Origin: Massospora cicadina
Taxonomy: Eukaryota > Entomophthoromycota > Entomophthoromycetes > Entomophthorales > Entomophthoraceae
Length of the DNA stretch: 64,000 bases
Direction: 5' to 3'
Assembly: GCA_022478985.1 (NCBI GenBank)
Contig: JAKSZP010000212.1
Location: forward strand, 62,001 to 126,000
Every line of letters starts with the position of its first letter. Position 1 is the first letter of the stretch. The notes below the pieces were generated by a model. The model saw nothing but the letters and a program-made list of their open reading frames with translations, had not been told where the DNA came from and made no database searches. Below are positions 31,701-42,390 of the stretch, in pieces. Made by a program: the position numbers and the translations under genes.

Positions 31701-33200
31701 CTCCAGTCACACTGGCGGTGGGCAGCCCAACCAAAGCCACCCTTGCAGAAGGGCATACATGGATTTGAAAAAGCCTGGGGAGAAGGCGATGGCGTGGGCT
31801 CCAAACCAGACTTTGGAGAGGAGCATAGAGTTGGCTAAAACAATCCTGCCAGTAAGGGAAGTAAGGTGGGCTCTGAGGGAGGCGATGCGCTTCGTCACGT
31901 TGTCTATATATGACTTTCCATTACTGCTGAGGCATACCCGCCTGCCTCCACCCACACGCCCAGATGGCGGACAGGCCCTATGGTAGGGCGTGGAATGAAG
32001 GGGAGCACTAGTGGGACGGTGTGGGGTGAGCAGGGATGGCGAGCACATGTGCGAGCAGATGGGCCAAGATGGGCACTGGTCGCTGGGGCCCAGCATGCTT
32101 GATGCCAACCAAAGAGAATGATTTCGGTTTTGGTAGCGTTCAGTGCAGTATTACTTACCTGGGAATATTCCTGGATGAGAGCTTCAAGCGCGCGTGCGTC
32201 TTTATTATTAGACACCCCAACCACACAGTCATCTGCAAACGCCATCATCTTGACTGGGGCTTGGCCTGGTACATGGACCCCAGTGAGGTGGGCATTCACG
32301 TTTCGAAGTGGTGGGTCAAGGCTGAAGTTGTATAAGAGTGGGCTAAGGGGGTACCCTTGTCATAAGCCCCTTTGAGGGCGGACTATTTCTGTTAGGAAGC
32401 CAGGGCCACGCACTGCCATTGTTGCAGATTCCGTGAGCAGCATTACCCAGTTGATGAAGCGAGGGAGTAAGCGGAATTGATGGAGGCAGTCCCTGAGGTA
32501 TTCCCAGTTTACTCTATCATAGGCCTTCTGTTGGTCCAAAATACAATTGCCCCAGAGGCTGTGATTAGCATGCGTTAGCCACAGAGTGCACGCTGTCCCA
32601 AATTGACCTTCTGGGTATGAAACTGAATTGTTCTGGGGAGATGGTGGCAGATGCTGCAATCCCTAAACGGTTAGCCATTATTTTAGTTAGAATTTTTGTA
32701 TCCATGTTAGTTAAAGAAATGGGGCGCCAGTTGGCTAAGTCTAGCTTGTCCCCTTTCTTGGAGAGTGTGACAGTGAAGGCCTCTTGTCCTCCTGGTAGAA
32801 GCGCGTTTCCAGAAGGCTCTGGTTAAGGGAGGCAAGCAGCAGTGGGGATATATATTTGAACTACTTTTTATAGAATTCATATGTAATGCCATCTGGGCCT
32901 GGGCATTTCCAATTTGGTGCACCGTGGATGGCTGTCCAGAGTTCATTTGGAGTAATCAAATTCATTTCTTCCGGGTATTGGGAAATGGTGCAGATGTGGG
33001 TGCGGTCAAAAAAATTCGCCACTTCAGCCAGCTGAATTGGATTGGATCAGTATAACTCCTGAGTATTACTTTTGTATTTCGATTGCCACTTCAGCTGGCA
33101 TATCCGCAACGGAATCATCCAATCTCTGCACCTGTGTGCAGGCCACGCTCTGGCGTGGTGTGAAGAATTTTTAAAAAAATATGCGGTGCAAATATCACCC
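31700..33200 (-). pseudogene. LINE ORF2 reverse transcriptase
   Basis: The RT remnant keeps both catalytic aspartate boxes: LDQQKAYDRVNWEYL (about 32500-32545) for motif A and FADDCVVGVSNNK (about 32205-32245) for motif C. Between them lie RGL-QG-PLSPLLYNF (32330-32375) and an ESATMAVRGPG tract. Upstream, around 32630-32760, are the KILTKIMANRLGIAASA and DLANWRPISLTN-like motifs. Downstream, ALNATKTEIILFGWHQ and RPTIGPVRHLGVWVEAGGYA match the + copy at 4700-4960. Frames change at least at about 31910, 32340 and 32660. Confidence 0.92.
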
Positions 33201-33529
33201 TCTGTAATGCATTTGGCCCTGTACTGAACACAAACCTGATGTTTGTGTTGCCTTTTGAGAGCGTTGAGGTGGGCGGCTGCTCCACCCACTTCTGGCCCCA
33301 TGCAGGGCTGTAGCCTGTGGCTGGGATGTTGGATTTCAGGTGTGCCAACTCTGCCAGAGCGCGCGAAATGACAGCTGATGTAGCTCGTGAGCGTTGGGAG
33401 GAGAGATGACGAGAGTGGTGGATGGTATCTTCTTTGAAGGCTGACCATGTGGAAATTAGGTCCACGCAAAATGGTGTAACAAACTCTTTTGCCAAAGTTG
33501 CTGATTCCACCCAAATGGAAAATACTGGC

Positions 33530-34293
33530 GACGCAAGTTCAGAGGCGGAGTTTGAACCAATGTGGGGCCTTAGCCACTGTGATAGGTAAGTGGTAGGTTA
33601 TTGAGACCAGCTGGTGGTCAGAGAATTCGATTTTTGTTGTTTGGAAGTGGGAAATGTGAGGTTGAAATTTCACCTGTGTGAGGATAAGGTCGATGTGGGT
33701 CATGGACCTTAATTGGCCGTTGTGGACGTGGGGGCGCATCATGTTTTTGAGCAGCAGGGCTTGCCACAGCAGCACATCTATTAACCCAAGGGTGGCCTTT
33801 AGAACGTGAAGTTCTACATGACCCTGGGGGGGCGTGGGAGGAGGAAGGCCCATGGTCCGTGGGTGAGTTTAGCCAACAGTTCATATCACCAACTATGAAA
33901 GGGTCAGGGGGTAACAGAAGGGATTTAACCAATGAGAAAAATTCCCGATGCTCACATACACAGGTTGGGGCATAGATGTTGATGATAGCGTGCGCCATGT
34001 TGACCCACAAGAAAGTGACAATGAGGACTAGGCCATTGAGGAAGGATTCTGATAATAAAAATTTAAAAAAATTGTTTTTCTGAACTTGCACCCCATAGTG
34101 CTCTGACCAGAAGGATAGGGAAGGGAGGAGCATGGTTTTCTAAGCATCCTCAGAACCTCACGGACAGTGGGACTCCTGGATGGCCAGGATGTCCACAGAT
34201 AATTTTTTGTAAAAAACTCAGTTTCCTAGCCTGGGATGGCGAGGCCTTGAGTCTGGCAATATTCAACGTCCCTAAAGTGAAGGTTTCCCCCAT
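33530..34293 (-). pseudogene. LINE ORF2 AP-like endonuclease
   Basis: The start ATG at 34291-34293 opens METFTLGTLNI-like sequence (MGETFTLGTLNIARL), matching the LNI strand of EEP endonucleases. AIINIYAPT is at about 33960-33990 and VGDMNCWLNSP at about 33860-33890 (the GDFN box). HIDLILTQ and then FSDHQLVSITYHL at about 33590-33625 supply the final SDH catalytic histidine. The nuclease nicks target DNA for TPRT. A frameshift near 34140-34200 removes the E of the first catalytic box from view. Confidence 0.9.
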
Positions 34294-34596
34294 CACACCT
34301 TAGGTGCGAGGGGTGGGCACCTGGGCCCACTAGCCTCCTCTAGATCCCCATGGGCCTTCACAGCAGCGTGGGTGTTTGCAGCAACGCTATTGGTAATTTT
34401 GTTAATTTTAGCAGAAAGATTCGCGTTGGCTTTTGCCTTCACTTTTGTTTCCCCGACATTGGACAAATTTTTTACAGTGTGGATGAGTTTGGTGCACCAA
34501 CTTTTGGGTTGAAATTTTTTTTTTCAGGTAGGTTGGAAACCAAGTCAGTTTCAACTGGGGCTTGGTTGCAAAGGTCAGGTGAGATCAAGTCACCCA

Positions 34597-35710
34597 TCAG
34601 ATCCTCAGATTGGGTGGCTCAATCAGCATGGGCTTCCCAATCTGATTGGTTGAGGATTTCCACGTTGCTTCTGCCACGAAGGTTTTGATGTCCTCCTGGC
34701 ATTGGGAGTGTGGGATAGTGGAGGTGACTTTGGCTGCTTCCTTGGCTGTGGCCCTGCGGGCCTGCTTGGCCTTCTTCCACTCTTGCGGGGAAATAGGTTT
34801 TACCAGTAGGTAGCAACCTTGTGCTCCCCACGGGAAAGCCTCTTTGGTGCTGATGGTTGGTTCATAGTGCACCTCTCTGCTGGCCAAGGCTGCCAAGGGG
34901 TGCTCTTGGAATATGATGCCCTCCTTGGTGGGGCATGCATGTGCCTTATGGCTGAATGCATCACAGTGGGTGCAGATGGGGGGTGCGCTGTCTATGGTTA
35001 CCCAGAAAGGGTGAGTGGTATGCCCTTCAATATTGATATATGTGGAGTGTGGGATCTGGGTTAGGTCCTTCACAATCTCCTCAGTTGGAGTCAGAACTGC
35101 AATGGCTTTGCCAGTACACAGGTGTGGCATCAGTGTAAAGCGTTGCATCTTGAAGGATTGCATTTTGCCATATACAGTGAGACCATCTTTCAGGTGCTGC
35201 ACCAGAATGGCACATTTGACTGTAGTGGGCAAAAAGTTGAACGTGAGGAAAATTTGGTTGGATTTTATCCATCTGATGCATTTGGTTTTGACTACCCATT
35301 GCCCTTCAGGGAGGTTGATCACTACTTGCACTGCAGCAGCTTCATATGCTGCCTCCTTGTTTTTGAAACTGAGGTCCAGCCAACCATGTGACATGGAGTG
35401 AGGTACAATGTACACTGTGGTTGGGAAAAAAGTGTGCACATCCCCACAAAATTTTTCCCATAAAGCTGTTTGTTAGATGTCCAGAAACACCTGGACTCCA
35501 TATTCCACTGACAAGAGTTGTTGGGAGTGCGGCATGTTGATGTACTGGTTGCATCGCACTTGCCAAGTGAGTGTTTCTGGGGAAATAGTGACCACCAGTT
35601 TTTTTATTTTTTTCTATTCTGCCAGTTTCTCTGGGGCATTTTTGAACGTTTGAGGTCATGGGCCTACAACCTGTGCCTCTTACCTTACTTGCCCAACTGC
35701 TCCCTGACAT
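34597..35710 (-). pseudogene. LINE ORF1 (gag-like, CCHC)
   Basis: The main frame 34597-35439 has 280 codons; the N-terminal part 35342-35710 is in another frame and overlaps it. The folded part reads HGWLDLSFKNKEAAYEAAAV, then IFLTFNFLPTTVKCAILVQH and LKDGLTVYG. This matches GYFDLSF..EADAAIVA and TLVVQFAGLPTHLP..LHQE / LMEGLAAYG of the ORF1-only family in order and spacing. The zinc knuckle is CTHCDAFSHKAHAC (about 34935-34975), preceded by HPFWV as in the short family. The C-terminus is basic (KKAKQARRATAKEAAK) and unlike the short family. Confidence 0.85.
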
Positions 35711-35802
35711 GGGCGCAGACTAATCTCATCTGTGAGATTATCAAACTAGAATCATACTTGAATTGAATAGGTTGCAAAAGTGATTGCAATGAGAGAAAAG
35801 TT

Positions 35803-35821
35803 TATATTTGGATGCAGCTTT
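35803..35821. repeat. 19-bp target-site duplication of the full-length LINE (right)
   Basis: TATATTTGGATGCAGCTTT, identical to 30525-30543. Confidence 0.95.
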
Positions 35822-37030
35822 ATCAAAAAAGTAGTTACATTGATTAATTACCTGGATACCAACAGTCAGAGCTGATGTTACCTCCAATTAAAAGGGATTA
35901 AATGTCATACAACGATGCAAAGAACGCAGATACAAGAAAATTTGGTAGCCATGAGGTGAAGGCGAACCAAAAGTAAGAGATATATTGGATTCAATCTTAA
36001 GAAGACAAAAATTGACAGCTTTTGTCAATCAATTTTATCAGGAGGTACAAAATTATGGGTGGTGAAAGTCAACAAGAAATCTTGATGCTCATTGATATTT
36101 AAATGGTGCTCAGACCCTATTGAGATCTAACCAAGCAATGTTGTCACCATTAACTAACAATACTTCTACCCCCAGATGGTAGAGTATCTAACATATTGAC
36201 CAAAACATTTGATTCTCTGAGGCAAAGCTAAAAATTTTACTCAGGTTCAAATCATAGTTTATAAATAAAAACCAAGCAAAGCAGGGATTTTACAAAATCT
36301 TGAACATATGATGAAAACCTTAAAATACAAAAAGGCCTTATAAGCTTCACTTTATCTGCAACAAACTGAATTTGCTATGGGCCATTACGCTTCCTAGTGC
36401 TCGAGCAAGAAAAACAAGGAACATGTGATACTTGTCCAACCTAAAGTAGTCTTAAAAGTAGACAAAAAAATTGTGAAAAGGACCTGCTCTCTAGATGAGG
36501 AACAATTTAGATCTTCAGGAAGCCCAAAAACAATAAATAACTCAAAGGTGATTTGGACGTATCTGGCCTGTTTGTGGATGAAACCATAACCAATCCTCTT
36601 CATCAGATTGTGTAACAAAATGTAAATGCAATTATCAAGTCTAAATTGAAGGCAATCGATACAGAAAATTGTATCAGAGGTTGTTTAACCCCTTGACATA
36701 CAATGACGTTTCCGAGACGTCAAGAACTATCTTCGGCGAACATTGCGCAGTATAATTAGATACTTTAACTGTTTCAGTCGTGCGTCGACGTGCATTTTAT
36801 TTGTATGTCAAGGGGTTAAACAAATACGCTCATTAAATTGTTGAAAAAGAACATAAAGCAAACCTACTCAAGAAAATTGTTGGGCGATGAGATTCGGATG
36901 ATGCCAACATTTTACTTTAATCATTACTATTGGGGAATTATTTTCTGATATATTCACGCAAAATTATCCATACTTTAAACTTGCAACTAACATCACTATT
37001 CACTTAGTAAATATAATTGAGAATAGTCTG
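35822..37030 (+). pseudogene. gag of gypsy G, part 2 (interrupted by a MITE)
   Basis: The plus-strand frame continues from the left flank of the LINE with FIKKVVTLINYLDTNSQS, a capsid-like tract, and then HTTMQRTQIQENLVAM and KRYIGFNLKK. Readable fragments go on through 36400-36680, stop at the MITE and resume right of it (EKEHKANLLKKIVG). In-frame stops are frequent. No knuckle was identified. Protease follows at 37040. Confidence 0.5.
36685..36819. mobile_element. piggyBac-like MITE, 127 bp
   Basis: Perfect 15-bp terminal inverted repeats, CCCCTTGACATACAA at 36689-36703 and TTGTATGTCAAGGGG at 36801-36815, are flanked on both sides by TTAA (36685-36688 and 36816-36819). A TTAA target and a CCC start are the hallmarks of the piggyBac superfamily. 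The interior has a further inverted motif (GACGTTTCCGAGACGTC) and no coding capacity. The target was itself palindromic around TTAA (TTGTTTAAACAA). Confidence 0.85.
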
Positions 37031-37450
37031 AGTTTACATAAGGAGACATTTTGGTTAACCAAGTAAAAGTGAGGGACATTATCAATAGTGGCGCTATAAT
37101 CAATATTGTTTCAACCAAATTGGTAAAACATGAAAATCTCACCAAATCTGGAACATCGAAAGAATATACTACAGTAGGACCAAATTAAGCAACATTCTGT
37201 GCTATTTATACCCTTACTTCTTTAGTTTGATTCGCTGGTCATCTCAACTAACATTGTGTTATCCAACCAGAGCTACGTCATTCAAATTGGAACCAAGTTT
37301 ATGAGAAAATATGGGTCAAGTGCAATTTAAAAAAAGACCTTAATTGGGGCAAAATTTCCTGTTAACCTACAAATAAAAGGGGATGCTATAATAAGTAAAC
37401 GTAAAAGTTTTATAAATCTGATTTACAACAATGTCGTTATACCTACTCAA
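37031..37450 (+). pseudogene. aspartic protease of gypsy G
   Basis: The plus-strand frame has VRDIINSGAIINIVSTKLVK (about 37066-37125), matching IIDTGAPST...STKLVAKL of gypsy A, with NSGA in place of DTGA. Then follows IVLSNQSYVIQIGTKFMRKY at about 37250-37310, the counterpart of IVLPNSHYDLLIGTAFLQHY. The catalytic aspartate is mutated to N. Confidence 0.75.
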
Positions 37451-38150
37451 TATCTGGTTAGTCATAAAAAGTTCAAAGTTTACCCGCAAAGATTAATAAA
37501 TTGCCATCTAGTACTAAAAAAAGATTAATAAATTGCAGATTCCAATTTGGCAATGCTTCAATAATTCAACCTGAAACTTGAGGAGTAATTAACATGGGGT
37601 CGACGTTAAAGATAACAAAAATAATTGAATCTGGAAATTATGGCACTATGGCAAAGCTTGAGGATTGAACCTTGGTAGTGCCTTGGATTCTAATCCCAAG
37701 CCATGAGGGATAAGAGTTTTGATTGCCAATCTCTGTAAGAGCCAATTTAATAGTAAAAATCAAACTTTAGCATTCGCTCACATGATCCCAAATAATTTAA
37801 ATTGATCCTTTCATAAATTTTGTTATCTAACTGAAACGTGCTTGTTTGAAACATATGTCAAAGGTGTACATACAGTTATCGAACAGGAATAATTTACAAG
37901 TGTTGAGAAATGCCAACTATTGGGGTTGATTAGATATTCATGAAAGAAACACTACAGTAACCTTAATTTATTAGTACAGTCTTGGTACTAATGATCTAGT
38001 TGGTCAGAATAAATATTGAGTTCCAACTGACATGGCCAGCGTTTGATTTTTTTTGAATTTCTAAATCCATTTAATTGGGTAAAGGGCCTAAAATTCTTGT
38101 TGATAGAGGCTATTATATACCCTATGACCGCCAAAACTTTGTCACACCCA
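37451..38150 (+). pseudogene. dUTPase-like domain of gypsy G (decayed)
   Basis: In the region after protease, a tract at about 37600-37790 reads SGNYGTMAKL, VVPWILIPSHEG and then SVRANLIVKIK. Its order matches DGLYGEVIGPY, VAPGIILPGQGD and VPLQIRRHQI of gypsy A. Stops interrupt it. Without the other copies I would not have called it. Confidence 0.35.
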
Positions 38151-39103
38151 GACGACATGAAGTCAGATGACGTTAAAATCTAACGATCTGTGTACTTTTT
38201 CAGGATTGTAGCTAGCTTCAGTCTCTTGTTAACTGCTCAGATCCTTTTATGTGCGTTATATGAATTGTTAATAATTAATTAAAGAGGGTAGTAATAGACT
38301 GAAGATTAAAACTCTAGTGAATTTCTTATAGCCAAGATGATTAATATGTTTAGCGCAAACTGATGATTGTCCTAATTTTGAATGTTCTTCTGGAATATTG
38401 GCAGGGACTTCTTCCCTTTCTGATAGAAATTAATCTAAGATTGAGTTTAATGGTTCTTCTATCTCATCACACAGAGTCCGTAAAGATAACAATAAATAGA
38501 CAAAAAACTTTATCCTTCCATACTCTAGTCTCAAGAGCAAAATATAATAATCTAAAATATTGAAGTATTCAAGCTTCTTATATCTGCTTTATTTAGAAAA
38601 ATGCAAGGGAATTTATAAGGGAATCCACACAACTCTTCAGTTGGCGCCCCAATTGAAAATCGCAGACATCACTGATATATTAACCCTCCAGAATCACTCC
38701 ATACGATGATTTTACTCATCAGTTTTGTCAGATTACGACACCAACTATTAATGCAACCTCTTCTGAGTTGAAAAAAAGAAAGTATCTCAACGCCTTTGCT
38801 TGACCCAGCATGTCTTCCTTATTAGGCTAACAACCTGCTTAGATAATAAAACTTTTACCCATAAACAACAGGTTGCAATCCTAAAAGGTAAACTTGCAAG
38901 TTGCTTATCTCAAGCGGTATCACTTGCTTAGCAACTCATAAACCACTTAGTCAATTAGTGACAAAGCCTGATTGACTTCTATAAGTTAATTAGATTATTT
39001 AAATCACAATTGAAATCCTAATAACTTGTTAATTGTCAGGGATCATTTTTAACAAAACATTAGCGATCTGGTTAATCAAAACCCATTATATAACTAATTA
39101 ATC

Positions 39104-41026
39104 GCCTCTCTCTTAATTTGCTCACTTTTGGCTGAATCATAGTTTGAGATTTAATAAAACAGCTCCACTATTCATCTGTCTATTTAAGATACCTATGTTG
39201 ATGCATTCAATGCCCGCTGCACCCACATTGGGCAGTGGTGTTCCACCTCCTAATGTGTTTTTGCCTTTGCCAAGATGTGCTCAGGCTGGATCAGCTAGCA
39301 CTCGGAATTCTTCAGCATGCTATTTCCCACCTAAGGACTTAGCCTTACATCTCTCCCAAACCCAGTTGGTGCCACGTTGCCCCCTTGTGCTCCCCTGGAG
39401 CAACATGCAATTTGGCCTTTGGTTTTTAATATGGTAAGTTGTTCCCATATTCAGACAAAGCCATTATCAGATTAGCCCAGGCTGTTATGCAGCCTGCAGG
39501 CTTCATCAACTTCTACCCCTTTAAGAGATTTTTTGATCTCATCTTCTCAAGTGAAGCTGATGCTTCAGTATTAGCTACCACCTCCCTGGTGTTCCAGGGC
39601 ACCCGCCTTCCAACTACCATACCCTGTTTCCCACTGATACCACTTTTGTGGTTCAGTTTGTGGGCCTCCTACCCATCTACCACCTGAAATTCTAATTAAT
39701 GAAATTATTGTTGGATTATCAGAATATGGTTCTGATCCCACAATACAATTTATGGTTCCCAATGGAGCCACTTGCCTCACAGGCTCTGGCACCTTTGTGA
39801 CTATTGTCCAGTTTTAACAGAAATAGCCCTCTCAATCCCCCTCACACCATTATCTGCTCTTCCCCAGAACAGCCTTTTTGGGCTTGAGTTGATTGAGAGT
39901 GTAACATTTGCCCTAATTGTTTCAAACTGGGCTATTAAAATGATACTGCCCCTCCATCTCACAAGCTGTGGCACCCACACCTGACTCTTTTTTACAATGA
40001 TCCCATTCCTGATCCAATTAATTTTTTAAATGGGGAAAAATCCTTCTCCCTCTCCCCCAAAGTAATAGCCACAGCAACCACTAAATCAAAAATCAAAATT
40101 TACCTCAACGAACCTTTTCTCCTGAATTCACCAATCAGGAACAATAATGGACCAAAGTAAGTTCTAAACCATCCTCCCAACCACACGCCACAGATAACCC
40201 ATATGTAAATAACCCAATCAAATTCAACCAAAATCCATGGGATTATTTGGTTGAGGTTGATGAAATGGGTGAGCTTATCCATGAATCCAAATGGGCTGGG
40301 CTCCCTCAATTCAAAATGTGCCTCAATACTGAATATGCGGCCCAACTCCCAAAGCGCCATTATGCGCCTTGCCCTGATGCCACCCCATTCAAAAGTGACC
40401 ACCAACTAGCTGAAGAGGCAGTTGCCATCCCCAAATGTCGTTCAACCCATAAAGCCATTGTAAAATAAGTTGCAGTACTGGATACGGTCCTGCCACCTCC
40501 TACCTAGTTAGTACCATGCTTCCAAAACATAAAAAAGAACATCTTTAATACTATCAGATGGCAAATTTAGCAGTAAAAAAAGTTGCGACAGACATAAAAT
40601 TCATCCTAAAGATCCGCATTACCCACAACAACCTTACAATCATCTTTATTCCAAAGTACGCCTTGAGGCTGAAAAAGCACTTACAACCTATATTTCTACC
40701 CTCCTCATCGCACACATTGAGTTACAAGCACCCCTTTGCTATCTTGACCTCCATTTCCATGATGTGCCAACACCAGTGTATCAGTTTTGTGCCACTACAT
40801 GCCCAAACAGATGGTATAGAAGAGCCTCTTGATCCCCCTTCACTCATCACCATGGATGTGTAACAGTTTCCGCTTCCAACTTAGTTGGTGTTTTTGTTTT
40901 AATTTTGTGTCAGTTTGTGTGGATCCATCTTCCTCGTTTTGACTTTATTTTATTTTATTTTTAAGTTTTAGCTCATTCAAGCATCAGTAATGTCCGTCCT
41001 GGTGTCAGCATACCTCAAATAAATAG
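39104..41026 (+). mobile_element. ORF1-only LINE-like element, copy f
   Basis: 1923 bp between exact 12-bp duplications AACTAATTAATC (39092-39103 and 41027-41038). Removing it restores the E LTR, which provides an independent check of both ends. The leader is CTCTCTCTTAATTTGCTCAC, then TTTTGG. The 3' core is TGTCCGTCCTGGTGTCAGC (40991-41009), followed by ATACCTCAAATAAATAG. Confidence 0.93.
39195..40863 (+). pseudogene. ORF1-like protein of copy f
   Basis: Begins near 39201 with MHSMPAAPTLGSGVPPPNVF, then VPRCPLVLPWSNMQFGLWFL (39367-39430). After a frameshift it continues with FPYSDKAIIRLAQAVMQPAG and SEADASVLATTSLVFQGTRL (39439-39610). The C-terminal part has NPWDYLVEVDEM (40235-40270), KSDHQLAEEAVAIPKCRSTH (40390-40450) and VLPPPT. 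The knuckle region near 39895-39990 is decayed. It ends at about 40863 at the ATGGATGTGTAAC variant of the family junction. Confidence 0.8.
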
Positions 41027-41179
41027 AACTAATTAATCACTAGGAATATTTCCTAAAGTAATAGCTATCATATATAATTGATAACTCCCACATTCACTAT
41101 TGGGGGTTCATCTTCCAGCGGACAAGCAGATTAATATAAAGAATTAGGCTGGGTATTGTGGCATACTAAAATCATAACA

Positions 41180-41318
41180 CATCTTCCCTCTTGATTAGAT
41201 TATCCAGCGATGAAATCTTCTGGAAGCAGACACCACTTTGATCTTGGTTAAGTCTGCACATGGTTCATATATGGAGTTATCTTAGTCCATCTCTTTTCTT
41301 TGCTTATTGCATCCCTGG
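41180..41318 (-). other. 3' internal stub and polypurine tract of gypsy E
   Basis: On the minus strand, AATCAAGAGGGAAGATG directly precedes the 3' LTR of E, the correct place for a polypurine tract. The remaining 120 bp before element D show no domain I can name; they should be the tail of E's pol or a 3' leader. Confidence 0.5.
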
Positions 41319-42390
41319 TGTCATGTTTACATGACATAATAGAAGGTACCAACCCCAAGGACAAGGCTGGGTGGCATGAGGTCCAGAAGGTAAAACTTCA
41401 GGCCCTTACTGATCTCAAACACACCTTGTACCAACGCTGGGTACAAGCCAAATATGCCCAGGTTGGTATAAGTGAGGTGCTAAACGCCCAGACCCTTGTA
41501 TTGACGCAGGCATTAAAATGGATGAGCTACTTATTGAATGACAATGGGACAATTTGGTCAATTGGGGAACAGGGGTTAAAAACCCGTTCCATTTACAAAA
41601 TTATGAGCTCAGGTTGGATAAAACTTCAATCAATCAATTGAGTGAGGTCAGTTTTATAGTTTGCTACCCTTTTGAATGGAAGCGTGCGCCTATTGATGCT
41701 TTAAGGCTTGGGACCACTTCTGTCACTTGAGAATTTCCCCAAGGTTGTTTATGTATTTTTGCTTGTGACTAATGTTCCTTGTTGGTTGACTTTTTACAAT
41801 ATACATTCCCCATTATTTTACGTTTTTATATTATGGTACCTTGGGAGAACCTGTGTGAAGACCTCTTCAAGGAGGTCTCCAACAACGTGGGCCATTATAT
41901 CCTATCTCAACAAACATAAGTTTCTGGTGCACCTTTGGGCCGCCCTGGTCCCTTCCAGATTGAGGCACCCAGCCTTCTAGCACTGATTTGCACTTGGTCA
42001 TGGATTCCCCTTTAGGATCTACCCAAGCTTTGTTATTTCTTGGCTATCATAACCTTTATGCCGCGTTGTACACCCTTGCCTTAGGTCCCCTTTGTTCTAG
42101 CACCCTACGCGGTGCCCTGTTTCCCATTCTATTAATGGCTAATTACCTGGCGGTGTGGTTTTACATACCGCACCACCTCTCAAGGTATGAGAAGGTTACA
42201 AATAATCTCTTGATATTAGTTGACCAACCTTTTTATTTTACGTGCATCAGAATTATCTTCTTGGGAATTTCTTTGTGTCTAAATTGGGTGCGCTGGCCGT
42301 TTATCACAGCCACTATGGTGCATAACACAATTTTATCGTTGGGTTTTGTATTGGTGCATCTTGGCGTTATTCTTGCATCTACCAACTAGG
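41319..42390 (+). repeat. 5' LTR of chromovirus D (outer end firm, inner end approximate)
   Basis: The outer edge is fixed by the TGTCATG start shared with 47254. The segment 41535-41640 (GGAACAGGGG, CCGTTCCATTTAC, CAATCAATCAATTGAG) aligns with 63640-63730, showing that the LTR extends well past the part shared with the 3' copy. The inner edge is a guess, placed before gag. Frames at 41708-42389 are rich in L, F, W and Y and look membrane-like, but they lie in this LTR/leader zone and carry no known domain. Confidence 0.55.

Larger units (their letters stand above)
30544..35802 (-). mobile_element. full-length APE-type LINE, 5.26 kb
   Basis: It is bounded by an exact 19-bp target duplication. 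On the minus strand: leader, ORF1 with CCHC knuckle (34597-35710), ORF2 with AP-like endonuclease, RT and a C-terminal cysteine region (30640-34293), then a short 3' UTR ending in GTGTCCATCCCCTGGTCGCC (30563-30582) and an AATAAATTAG tail. ORF2 is broken by several frameshifts, so the copy is dead, but all landmark motifs are visible. The leader TTTTCTCTCATTGCAATCAC, followed by TTTTGC, resembles the CTCTCTCTTAATTTGCTCAC, then TTTTGG, of element f. Confidence 0.93.
38171..41179 (-). repeat. 3' LTR of gypsy E, interrupted by element f
   Basis: 38171-39103 aligns with 55199-56130 and 41039-41179 aligns with the remaining 56130-56278, in order and on the same strand. Shared words include AAATGTTCTTCTGGAATATTGG, ACTCTAGTCTCAAGAG, TTTATCTGCTTTATTTAG-like and TTACCCATAAACA. 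On the coding strand it starts TGTTATGATTTTAG. The copies differ at many positions, so the element is old. Confidence 0.88.

Noticed and set aside
38151..38156. GACGAC as an exact target duplication for gypsy E, matching 56279-56284
   Set aside because: It would place the 3' LTR edge about 15 bases outside the point where similarity with the 5' LTR stops. GATGA/GACGA at the similarity edge fits better, though with one mismatch.
38171..41179. Interpretation of the E LTR copy as a solo LTR
   Set aside because: A purine tract lies directly at its right edge, and the partner LTR with a primer-binding site occurs at 55199-56278 on the same strand, so a nested full element explains more.
41708..42389. 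Hydrophobic plus-strand ORFs resembling membrane proteins
   Set aside because: They lie in the LTR/leader zone of chromovirus D, before gag. An envelope-like gene would be expected after integrase, and no signal peptide plus processing-site arrangement is evident.
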